From Amia ocellicauda (lineage: Eukaryota > Chordata > Actinopteri > Amiiformes > Amiidae): a stretch of 64,000 bases of DNA. Position 1 is the stretch's first letter. Each line of letters begins with the position of its first letter. Made by a program: the position numbers and the translations under genes. The notes beneath the pieces were generated by a model, which worked only from the letters and a program-made list of their open reading frames with translations, did no database searches and was not told where the DNA came from. The stretch covers positions 34,954,233 through 35,018,232 of the forward strand of contig NC_089850.1 of the NCBI RefSeq assembly GCF_036373705.1, given 5' to 3'. Positions 46,226 through 58,400 of the stretch are shown here, one piece after another.

Positions 46226-47107
46226 CGATCAGCCATAACATTCTGACCACTGACAGGTGAAGTGAATAACACTGATAATCTCGTTATCATGGCACCTGTC
46301 AGTGGGTGGGATATATTAGGCAGCAAGTGAACATTTTGTGCTCAAAGTTGATGTGTTAGAAGCAGGAAAAATGGGCAAGCGTAAGGATCTGAGCGACTTT
46401 GACAAGGACCAAATTGTGATGGCTAGACTGGGTCAGAGCATCTCCAAAACTGCAGCTCTTGTGGGGTGTTCCCAGTCTGCAGTGGTGAGTACCTGTCAAA
46501 CGTGGTCCAAGGAAGGAAAAGCGGTGAACCGGCGACAGGGTCATGGGCAGCCAAGGCTCATTGATGCACGTGGGGAGCGAAGGCTGGCCCGGGTGGTCTT
46601 ATTCAACAGACGAGATACTGTAGCTCAAATTGCTGAAAAAGTTCTGATAGAAAGGTGTCAGAACACACAGTGCATCGCAGTTTGTTGCGTATGGGGCTGC
46701 GTAGCCGCAGACCAGTCAGGGTGCCCATGCTGACCCCTGTCCACTGCCGAAAGCACCTACAATGGGCACGTGAGCATCAGAACTGGACCATGGAGCAATG
46801 GAAGAAGGTGGCCTGGTTTGATGAATCACGAGTTCAAGGTGTTGACTTGGCCTCCAAATTCCCCAGATCTCAATCCAATCGAGCATCTGTGGGATGTGCT
46901 GGACAAACAAGTCCGATCCATGGAGGCCCCACCTCGCAACTTACAGGACTTAAAGGATCTGCTGCTAATGTCTTGGTGCCAGATACCACAGCACACCTTC
47001 AGAGGTCTAGTGGAGTCCAGGCCTCGATGGGTCAGGGCTGGTTTGGCGGAAAAAGGGGGACCTACACAATATTAGGCAGGTGGTCATAATGTTATGGCTA
47101 ATCGGTG
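46223..47107 (+). mobile_element. Tc1/mariner element, internally deleted (copy 2)
   Basis: Same family as 15568-16463 but in the opposite orientation; 885 bp. Ends CACCGATCAGCCATAACATT and ATGGCTAATCGGTG. It encodes an HTH N terminus ([20 protein letters not shown]), then frameshifts. The C-terminal PDLNPIEHLWDVLDKQV block follows the same deletion junction as copy 1 (GATGAATCACGAGTTCAAGG). Confidence 0.93.
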
Positions 47108-47114
47108 TATATAC

Positions 47115-47170
<56 letters not shown>

Positions 47171-47177
<7 letters not shown>

Positions 47178-48520
47178 TACATATATTTATCAACCTGACA
47201 TTTGAACTTTGTGTGCATTTACAACTTTGAAACTGCTTTGTGTATTTGACCCTTGGTAACTGCTGTACTTTTTCCATGCCTTTCAAGATTAACTTCTTGT
47301 AACTTGACTCACTGATATGAGCTTTAAATCCATTTATTTAAAAACAATGCAGTGGATTGGTTGATAGAGACTGCGGCAGCTGTTGTGTGAGGGTCAGCCC
47401 CAGACCCCCTCGCTGTGGGACAGGGCAGTGCGGTGCAGTGCCGGATATTAGTATAATCTCCCCTGCCCCGTCTCTCAGTGTGACCTTCAGGAGATGGCAG
47501 AGCTGCACAGGGGCAGACAATGTTTGCCAGCAAGGGACAAATGCCCAGCCTTGTCCCACACACACATATGGGCACAAATACTGACAAATACACACACAGA
47601 CACACTCCTACAGAGACACACACATAGATGCACATAGTTATAGTTCAGAATAAAGAATCTGAATTTGATGTAGGTGTTATCCTGGTACGAAGTGAAAATT
47701 CTGATGTTTAACATGAAAATATGAATAAAAGTAAAGTTAGGATACAAATTAGGATAATTAGTTAAATTAGTTAGTTAATTAGTTAAATGTTGCACTAAAA
47801 CTGTTTAATGATTAAATCAGGTTTATGTTTTAGTCCTGGCTAGAGTTAAAGTCCCAAGTGAACATTTGTTAAATTTAGGAGTTGGGAGTCATTTTTACTG
47901 ACTAATCAATTTTTTTCAATCAATTTGAATTTGGTATAGCACCGTTCACAAGATATCCAGAGCGCTTCACATATTTAATTTTAGGTTTTAGAAATAAACC
48001 ATTAGGCACAGAGTAAGCTCAATTGTGTGTACATTTGTATGGACCTAGGATCAAAATTCAGTGTTGGCTAGTGTTAGGGATTAGACAGTTGTAAGAGATT
48101 AAAATGGTTTAAGTAACCTACAGATGTAGCACTACGGCGTATAGCAGTGGTCCGCAAAGTTGTGCCGATGCTTATTCCACATTTTAAATAAACTAAGTTT
48201 CTTGAGTGTGAAAAAGCGCCAAAAGATTTTAACTCTCGAAAAAAGAAAAATGCAGTGTAGTGACAGATCAGGCAGATAAGAGTTTCAGAATGACGTGTCT
48301 GTGCAACAGGCACCAGCAAAAGTCCAGCAAAAGAACTGAGTTTTGGATGCAGTTAGCAAAATAAAAATACAGAAAAAATATATTGCAAAACACTGATAGC
48401 ATCATGGTTTTGCAATGCAATATCACACTTCACAACTAAAATTCTGAAAAGGTATTCAGCTAATCATGTTATTCCTGTATAAACCAAAAATGTGGATGTT
48501 TACGTGACAATTGCTCTTAA
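47171..48520. other. Intergenic DNA, nothing recognised
   Basis: AT-rich with a CA-rich run near 47550-47630. No exon-like or transposon-end signal found. Confidence 0.5.
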
Positions 48521-49575
48521 AGGGAAACTCCACCGAAATGCCATTGTTTCTCAAGTAGAAACATATGCTGTGGAGTGGGTTTTTCATGTCCAGCTCATTC
48601 TATGCAGGGTTTTCCCTGTGAATAAACAATACAATTTTTTTGTTCAGTCTACAATTAGGTATACCTTGCACGGATAAAATGTGAGAATAAATGCAGTTGC
48701 CAATGAAAAATGCTTTACAAACTTAGGCTTCCACAAATAGAGCATCCAGACAGCCCTGTTCTTGCTGACATTGTACATGTTGCTGTTCAACTTCTGCAGC
48801 ATCTGTGGAGTTGGCTGAAAGCTCCTGCAGTCCTGTCCCTTCCACTCCGAGCAGTATTTGACTTGCAGCAGACTTTCCAAAGTCTTGGACTGAAGTCTGT
48901 TTCTTAGTTTTGTTTTCATCAGTGTGACAGTGCTGAAAGTAGTTCCATTGCTGCAGTTGAAATTGGTAGAGTTAACATGGTGAGGGCAAGCTCACTACCA
49001 TACTGCTTGTTCCCGGCAGCATCCGTGTCTTCGCACACCCCAATCCTGAAGGATGACTCATCAGCTGTTTTGTTCCAGGCCTTGTTGGTTAAATTGGACC
49101 AGTGTTGTTCAGTTCCTCCTATGTCTTGGCTTGCATACCACCTGGAATTCGTTCGCAATAGCTGTGATGGGTCTCTTGATCTGTGATAATGCCTCTTTTG
49201 GGTGCAGCATGTCCAGTTTTTCCAGTATGTTGATGTTGGGTGGCAGTCGAGCCTTCAGTTGATGTGCCATCTGCACCAGCATCGCCTTGCACTTCTCCTT
49301 CCCTGACTCTACAGCCCCTTTAAGCCTGTCTGCATAGGAAGTGAAATCATAACCCTAATCATAACATAATCATAACTAGTAGAAAGAATGAAAAATATGA
49401 ATAAAATATTACAGAAATCCCCCATTTCAATCTGAATCCCCCCATCTGAAAAATATTATCCCCCATGAAATCTTTCCCCCTATTTTTTCCCCCATGGCTT
49501 TGATTTTCCGCCACAAATGGGGGATTTCCCCCCAATCTGGCAACCCTGGTTCTATGTACCAGAATTCAGAGATCG
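48521..49575. repeat. Fold-back MITE, copy 3, partial, split by a hAT insertion
   Basis: The left arm AGGGAAACTCCACCG ... CATGTCCAGCTCATTCTATG stops at 48604. The arm resumes as TTCTATGTACCAGAATTCAG at 49550. The second inverted arm is not found downstream, so the copy is truncated. Confidence 0.7.
48605..49548 (-). mobile_element. hAT element with 8-bp target duplication and transposase C-terminal remnant
   Basis: Ends CAGGGTTTTCCC and GGCAACCCTG. Flanks are ATTCTATG (48597-48604) and GTTCTATG (49549-49556), a 7/8 duplication. The minus strand encodes fragments ALTMLTLPISTAAMELLSAL and KTKLRNRLQSKTLESLLQVK, the hAT C-terminal dimerisation motif. The rest of the transposase is absent. Confidence 0.85.
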
Positions 49576-49913
49576 ATTTAAATGGCAACAGGAACACGGT
49601 AACATTATAGAAAAAAATACATAAACAATTAAAACCAAGACAGCCCTAAAACACATTCTGATAAAATAGAAATACATAATCATAATAGTGGTAAAAAACA
49701 TGAAACCCCCCCGGTTACATCTGCAATGTAAGTTACTCTAGTATTGTGTTTCCTGGGGGAGGCTGCAGTGGTCTCTGTGGTTAGGTGTAGTCTTGTGGGG
49801 CAGACAGGGTGAGTGGTGTTGTGAGAGGTGAGACCAGACTTATTCATTCACACCTTCTGCCAGCTGGACAGATTACAGCAGGAGAGCTGCAGAGTCTCAC
49901 TTAGTGATATTGA

Positions 49914-49951
<38 letters not shown>

Positions 49952-50376
49952 ACAGTCTGACTCTACACCTCCCTCTCTCATTCTCTGGTTTGGCCTCAGC
50001 TTTCTCTTCCCACTTTCCCTCGGTTTCTCTTTCATTCTATCCCCCTCTCTCCCTGTCCCTTCTCTCACTCCTTCACTGTCTCTTATTGCCTCTACTCATG
50101 TCTCACCGTAGGCCAGATGGATAAAACTTTAACCTCATGTATAAACTATTTACTTCTGTTAACCATAAGACAGGCCCTCTGAAAAAGGCCCTCTTCCCCA
50201 CTTATTTTTTTTAAATTATTATTATTTTTATTTCTTTGCAGATGCCCTTATCCAGGGCGACTTACAACATAAGTGCAATACAAAGTGTATTTTCAATAGG
50301 AAAATCAGACAACAGCTTTATAAATGCCGTCCGTCCGTTTTTCTCCCATTCTATCATTCCATCCTTCTCCATCTCT

Positions 50377-50425
<49 letters not shown>

Positions 50426-52438
50426 ATTCAGTTCAATCCCCCACATTCTCTTTGTCACTTTCTATGGGTCTGTGCTTCATCTCTTTCTTTTACTCTGTCC
50501 CTCCACTCCTCCTCCCTCCCTCTCTGTGCCGGACTGGGCTGGGCAGCGCTGCTTCCTCAGGGATTATTCCACACACACAGGGCTGAGAATAGAAGTGCAG
50601 GAATAGAGCTCTGCTTTAGGATTTGGAGATTACACAACAGAATCAGAAACTCCAGCTCTCTACTTTTAGCTGGACCCTTTTCCCACAATGGAAAGATTCT
50701 GACTTGGTGTCATTCACAGCTATATCTGTCACACCTCCCTGTGACACTGCATCCCATTGAACCCAATACATCTGTGGTCACATGCTGGAGGCTGGCGATG
50801 GAAATGACAGGGTCAAATTAAAAAGTACCTGGATGAATGAAGCCAGCATCTCTAAGAAAAAAGGCTGAAAGCAACTGACTGGTCTCTGCCTTGCACTCTG
50901 TGTGTGCCGGATTCAGTTCTGGCTCACTGCGATCAATTATGTAATTAAGTAATTGAGAGCTGGTTGAAACAAAAACCAACAGGGTTGGGACAAGGGATGA
51001 GAACCACTGTTACAGTTAATAGTGTTTATCAGTAGGGCAGGACTCTACTGTTCCAGTAACTTTGGACGAAAGAAGTTCATAGTATGTGCCCATTTCTCTT
51101 CCCCACAGGCAGTCAGGGTAATTCCAACTTTCAAATAAAAAACACACTGATGCGCTGAAACCTGCCCTTCTGGTTCTGTGCCTTCTTCCCCTGAACTGTT
51201 TGACACAGTGTAATCAGGGGCATGCTCCTCTTCTGGCTACAGCTGTCACCTACTGCTGGGAAGCTTGTTATGGTAAAAAATAAAATAAAATAAAACAACT
51301 ATTACAACAAACATTTGCAATGTGTATTTATTTATTGAGTTTTTTAAATGTTTTAATATGGGTGCTAGTTGGGTACTCAGTTTTCCCCCCAAGACAGGAG
51401 TGTGCAATTCCAGTCCTTGGGGGCCAAAGGGGTTTGTGGTTTTCAGTTCCCTTGAGGACTTAATTATATAATTAATGTAATGAGGTCTATGAGGTCAAAT
51501 CACCTGTTTAATACAAGTTTAAAGCAGTTGCTTATTGAAATGTGCCTACCTAACCCCCAGGAACCCGGCCCTCAAGGACTGAAGCTGCCAGCCGTGGATT
51601 AGAGACTGCAAAACTTACAACAAAACAACCACAGTAAAATCATATAAAAAGTGCAAAACTCCTATCAAAAATCTAGCAAGCTAACTGGCTCCCCAGGACC
51701 ATGGTGGCTACTGTGGATCTAGATAAGCAATAATCAATCAATCAAGAAATTGAATATGTTAGTAAACAAATTCATTAATGGATCAAATAAAGAATGGATA
51801 GATTAATGAATGAATAAATCAGACTCCTTTCAACCCAGACACCACCACTGCCATCCATCTATGTGCGTGCAGCCTTCCCTTCCCCAGGGCCACAACAAAA
51901 GGTTGGAATTTTTCATGCAGGTGCAATAAAGGGACTCGGGCTAGGAAATATCAGAGGTGTGAGTGGAGCGAGCGGAGCTGCTGTGCAAATCCCATAGAGA
52001 CTGTGACCATCTCAGGTTTCCTGCTCGGCTAGTTTGTTTTGTTTTGTTTTTCTTTTTTGTAATGGGGATTTACAGCGCGGGAAGATGCAGAGATCTTTTT
52101 CTCCTCCCCACACACCCCCCAGTGTCAGCAACACTGGCACAGCCCACTGCTCCTCTGAGGGCCACCAGGTTGCCTGCTCTGTGCTATATGATGAGCCGCC
52201 CAGGAATGAGGAAGGTGTGTGCTGTCTATGCTTTCAATTCCAGGGCACCGCTATGCAGCTTTTGTTTGTACAACACGTGTGAGACCTACGCCATACCCCT
52301 ATTCCAGTGAGAGAGAGAGAGAGAGGGAGACCTGATACATAAAAGGACGTGGTAACGTGAGACTGTATGTCAATGTGATTTTATAGTCCTGCACTGAACA
52401 CACAGACACACAAACACACGCACTCATACACATGCGTG
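49576..52438. other. Intergenic DNA upstream of the class C receptor
   Basis: Holds (TC)n tracts at about 49917-49940 and 50382-50423, and a SINE-like fragment at 50238-50285 (GCAGATGCCCTTATCCAGGG). The 5' UTR of the receptor should lie at its end; a (GA)n run occurs at 52310-52328. No other gene seen. Confidence 0.5.
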
Positions 52439-55400
52439 ATGCTCGGCACTCTGTGCGTATCGGTCCTGCTTCTGTCCGTGCTGGGGGGCCTGGGGGGCTG
52501 CTGTGACTACATCGAGAGCATCTGTGGAGCACACGCCCCTGGGGACATCCTGCTGGGGGGGCTCCTGCCCTTCCACGCCACTGTGGGGACTGAGCTGAGG
52601 ACACAGCCGAATGGATTCAACTGCACACAGTGAGTACAGCCCTGGGGTAGGAGAAAGAGGGTGCAAGGGGTCCAGGGTGCTTAGGAACCAGGGCAGCCTG
52701 TGTCTGCTGTTGTGGGAACTTTTAAAACCCATTGCTTAGTTAACTAGAGAGAGTGTTAATACTGGAGCCTGTGTGTGTGTGTATACCAACACATACACAA
52801 AAGCACTTTGTTTGTTCATGCCACTTAATCGAAGGTGTTCACATTTTTCCTCATTGTCAAAACACAAGTCATTACAAGCATTGAGCTGTTAAGGACTGGG
52901 GGATAATGGATGAAATCGAGAAGTACAAGTACCAGTAAAGGTGAATAGACCCTACCAGCACTGACCACAGCTGTGTGTTCACTGGCCTGTGTTGCTCGTG
53001 CCATACTCATGGTTTAGGAACAGCTTACAGTCAGTTTTAAGTACATTTTTGACACACATAGGTGTAATTAACCCCTAAAGCAGTAGAGTTGGGTGGATAG
53101 AACAATGGTCACCTTCGTACAGCACTTTTTGAATCCATGCTTCTGTTTCACAGTATATGGATTGTATTGCTTCATTATTTTGCTTGGCTAAGGGGCTAAG
53201 TGCTTCTGTCTTGGGTTGCATCGCTATTCAATAAGTTCAGTTTTAATTATAGCAGCTCCTTCCCTAATGATGAGATTGAGTTCACTGTGTGAGAACGTCA
53301 GAACATAAGACAAGTTTGCAAGCAGGAATGAAACCAGTTGACCTATACTAATGTAGTGTCTGAGGAGCTTTGTGCAATACCTTTAAACTCCAGGAAAGCT
53401 TTAGGCCAGCGATGGCAATCCTGTTTTGAATGGAGTGCTCAATGTCTGGTTTGTATGCTTTGTTAAGTGCTAAAGGGTGCCATTGATAAATTAGGAATAT
53501 AAATGTTTATACAGGGGCTAAAAAGCATTTTTTAAACCAATATTTATATTTATTTTTTGTTGTAATTTAAGTTATGAATCAAACATGCCAACAAAACAAA
53601 CCACAATACAGAAAAATTTAAACAAGATGGACAGATAGAACCAACCCACCCACCACCTGAATCAACACCACTCCCCCCCTTGAACCCACCCCCTTATCCC
53701 TCTGTGGTCTGCTAATGGGAGTCTGCTGCAGAGTATCAAGCTGAATGAATCGAGGCACATATTCCTCCCCAAAAATATTATAAATATGCAGGTTCCATTT
53801 TTGCTCACAGATTATTGTCAATTTACAAATATACAAAGCAGTAGTAATAGCACATCACTATCATTTTTGGAATATGTCCCTTTTCATATTGGACAATGGG
53901 AATCTTTAATCCTTGTTCAAATTAAATAAATCAATCTTAATTGTATATAGTGGAAAACCATTTAATACAATTAATACATCATTTATATGTTGCAGTATTG
54001 TTACAGTGAAGTAAAATGCATGAATCACATTTAATCACACATTAAGATTGAGGATTATAATGGTGAAGTACGTTTAAAAACCCCTTTAAAATCACAATCT
54101 ACCCCCAAAACAATGTCCCACAGACTCTCCCATTGTCCTGCTGTTACATACAAGAAGTAGACGTTTGTTCATTTGGCTGCATTAGTAACCCTTCCATATT
54201 GTTTTGTTTGCACTTGCACATTACCAATGCACCTTCTTTTTTCAACGTATATTTACTTATATCTACTGCTTTTACATTTTGTAAAATAACTAAAACTGGT
54301 AGATTAGTATACACTGTGTGGCACTGTTTTAAGACAAAAATAATGCATTGGTATCAATCTACCCTGAGTATGAGTATGCCTTTGATTTGTAGAGTACATT
54401 TGTGAACAATTTATTTATTTTGAGAATTGACAGCTTTCTTTTGACAACTTCATGAAGTTTTTAAATTGTCGGAGTGTTAAATATGAATGCTTGTGGCCAT
54501 TTCTCCATGTGATACAGGAGATAAACAAAATGCTTTCCACTGCGTGTTGAACAGACACGTCCATTGCTGACCACAATGAATCACAACAGCACAGACTTAC
54601 AGTTTCTGTCATCTTCCTCCTGCTGCCAGAGTGCCGTACCTCAGCATGAACAGTCATCATAATATTAACATCTCGTCCATGCAGTGCAGATTTTCGCAGT
54701 TCTGCGTGGATCTGCACAGCTCCACCAATGGGATTCTGCAGTTCTGCGCATAATGGCGAAAATTTGTGCACAAGAACCCAACCTTAAACATGAATATTCA
54801 GAAAATTCCTTTTGGGCAGTGCCGTCACTGCCAAATATACTGACTGTTTTTCTAAAGTGCCAATCAATTTAGACAATTGAGGGGCGGGCTGGCAAAAAAC
54901 AACGAAACAAAAAAAACACAGATAGTCGTTCAATTGGCGTGCCAACCTATACAGCTCTAAGTCTCACTCTGGGCATGCGTGCCACAGGTTTGCCATCCCT
55001 GCTAGGGGAAAACTAAGGAGAAACTGAAATGTGTTTTTTATACAACTGAGCTCTGGGTTCCTGATGGGTCCATCACTCCCTCTCTCCATCTCCTCTGTCC
55101 CTCTTCTGTCTCCTCTCTCTGTCTCTTTCCAGGTTTGACTGGATGCCCTTCGCGCTACAGATGGCCACGATCCTCAGCATCGAGCAGATCAATGAGTCTG
55201 GCTTCCTGCCCGGGGTGAAGCTGGGCTACATCATATGTGATACCTGCTCTGATGCCATCAAGGCCCTGCAGGGTGCACAGGTGCTGCTCTCGCTCAATGG
55301 CAGCCTGGACATCCACTGCAACTACAGCGACTACGCCCCCCTCGTGAAGGCTGTAGTGGGGGGGCGCTACTCTGAGGAGTCCATCGCGATTGCCAAGCTA

Positions 55401-58400
55401 CTGGGTCTTTACATGGTCCCCCAGGTGAGCAAATGAGTGAGTGGGAGAGGAGAGGAATGGAGAGTAGAGGTAGGAAATTCAGGGAGAGGAGGAGACCAAG
55501 GGAGCCAGGGAGTATGTGTGTAAGTGGAGGTCTGGGGTGAGGGGATTGGGAGAGGGGAATGCTGGGAGAGAGGGAAGCTCAGGATGTGAAGTATAAATGT
55601 GTAATTTTCGACATTCTTTATGTCGAACTTGAAAAACAAATTTGTCACGCAGCTGAGATTGTCACACAACATTCTTTTGAAGGGTGTGTTGAGATTCCTC
55701 AGGTGATGGAGGTCACTTCCTATGCTCATTATGATATGGCATGATGGCTCTGAAGACGCTCGATCAACAAAACGCTCCGGGTGTTCAGTCGATGAAACAC
55801 TCTGTAGAGCACAGTGGTGACTGGCTTTGTTCTTCTGACTTCAGAATGTAATTATCCAGGAGTGGCACAGTATGTTTTGGAAAATATGTACAGCAAGGGG
55901 CAGGCGATTGCAAACAGGTTCCTATCCCTGCTGTTGGTTCGTCTATAATGGATTCCCTTTTCAGTGGGTTGTAATTGCTAGTGGGCACCTTTAACTCTGT
56001 TATCACACTGCAGGAGTTTGTGCAGCTGTCAGGGCCTTCATACATCCTTATCTGCAGAGATTAAATTCCAGAAATGCACCAACCACATCAGCGATAACAC
56101 TATTGAAGGCACTGAACTGGGTTTCATTTCTGTTATTATTAAAGATGTACAATTCAGTGGTAAGAATCAGAGCCATCTCTATCCTGCGGGGGTCACAAAT
56201 AGGTCTTATAAGAGAAAGGTCAGACAAAGCCAAGGACAGGATTGAGGTGAGAGGGACAATCAGACAGATATATTTTTACAAGTGAAAAATTTGAAGGATT
56301 TCCCCTTCCAGGCACAAAGTACAGGGTGAGGCAGATGGTCTGGGGTGAGGAAAGGCTTGTGAAGGAGACAGAAAAAACAAAAGACAGCTGAAAGAAAGGT
56401 TATATATACCTCCATACATGCTTCCTCAGTAGCTCAGTGCTAGGCAGGGGTGAGACAGACAGTACACTCACAAAATTTAATTTTTAATATTATTATTTTT
56501 ATTTTACTTATAATGATTACAACATTTACCTGCAAATTACTACAAATTACTATTATTTACTTTTCATTACTCTTCATTACTGCAGCTTTAATTGCTTAAG
56601 GATTGCTTAAATCAAGTAACTGGATTATTACTTGAATTTCTTATCAGCATTTTCACTTAGTACATTAAACAATAACAATTATTTTTGTTTACATAACATG
56701 TCATATATTTACTTACATTTAACTTTACTAACAATTGCTACCAAATATTGTGCATTACTAAGAATTACTTGTAGAATGGGTACGTTTCCTTAACTAGTTT
56801 TGAGAAATTGTATTTATTATTTTAACAACAAACAAGTTTTTTTTCTTTTGAGTGTATAAGGGAGATGTGAGCCAAGGTGGAGTGTAAGCTTGTTGTGAGA
56901 CAGTTATAAAATAAATGTGAGACAGACAGGATAATGTAACTCTGAGACAGTGGAAGGTAGATGTGAGACAGAAAGCTAGGGGTGGGGAGAGACAAATTTT
57001 GGGAGTCAAAAATGCCAGTTGAGGTTGAACAGTGCATGGCTGTTGTGAAGCAGACAGTGAGCGTGTGTGTCCTCTGTTCCCCCTCTCTGTCTGCCCCATC
57101 CCTGCTTCTTCAGATTAGCTGGACATCATCGGCGGCAGCACTGTCCGACAAGCAGCGCTTCCCCTCCTTCCTGCGCACCATCCCCAGTGATGTTTACCAG
57201 ACGCGGGCAATGGCGAGACTGATTTCGCACTTTGGCTGGGACTGGGTGGGCGTGGTATCTGGGGACGACGACTATGCCAAGGCGGCGATGGAGAGTTTCC
57301 TGCGTGATGCAGATGAGCAGGGGGTGTGCGTGGCCTACAAGGAGATGATGCCACACTACCTGGGTGACAAGAACAGTGAGCGACGCATACTGGAGGTAGC
57401 CTCCACGATCCGCAACTTCCAGGCCAAAGTGGTGGTGCTGATTCTCAAGGGCGAGCTGGTAAACGAGCTCTTTCAGGAGATGATCCGCACCAACACATCC
57501 AAGATCTGGATTGCCAGCGACGCCTGGTCTTTGTCTCGGCTTGTTGCCAATATGGAAGGCATCAACCAGGTGGGGGAGATCTTTGGCTTTACCTTCACCA
57601 CTGGCAACATTCCCGGCTTCTCAGAGTACCTGCAGAAGTTGCGGCCCGCCCCGAACACCACCAACCGTTTCATCGAAGAGTACAAGGAGTTGCGCTTCTC
57701 CTGCCCCCCTGAGCTTCGCCAATACAACCAGTGCCTGAAGAATCAGCCACCCACATGGTGCCCCATCCCCCAAATCCCCAACTTGGCAATGAAATCTCCA
57801 AAAGCCTGTGAGGTGGTGGACCCCCAGGTAGAGGATGATGACTTCCTGTTGAAGGCGATCGACTTAGGTGTGGCCTATGGCAGTAGGCAGGCTGTCTGGG
57901 CCTTGGCACATGCCCTCCACAGTCTTCTGCGATGCAACCAGACTGCCTGCCCTGGTCCCAGGAATTTTCCTCCCTGGCAGGTAAATATTTATTAATGAAT
58001 CTCTGTGTTTGTTTTATTTCTGGAGCTTTATTGATGATTCGGTTCAATTGCATTGAATGAGTTTGTGGTTGTATGTATGCTGGTGTGTTGTGCTGCTGTT
58101 TAAACTGGTAGACACTGAGGTGTGGTAACAATGCTCCATTGTACCCAGACAACACATCTTTTCATTTCCACAGCTTCTGCAGGAGCTTAAGAAGGTGAAC
58201 TTCACCCTGGACGACAACCAGTTCTACTTCAATGAAAATGGGGACACTGTAGACGGCTATGACCTGATCTTCTGGAGCAGGCAGGGACTAAAGCGTGTCT
58301 TCAAAGTAGTCGGCAGATACCGTGTGAGCCAGGGGACCGTGGAGGTCAACACAGACATGCTACTCTGGAGTACTCCCGACAACAAAGTGAGTCGGATAGG

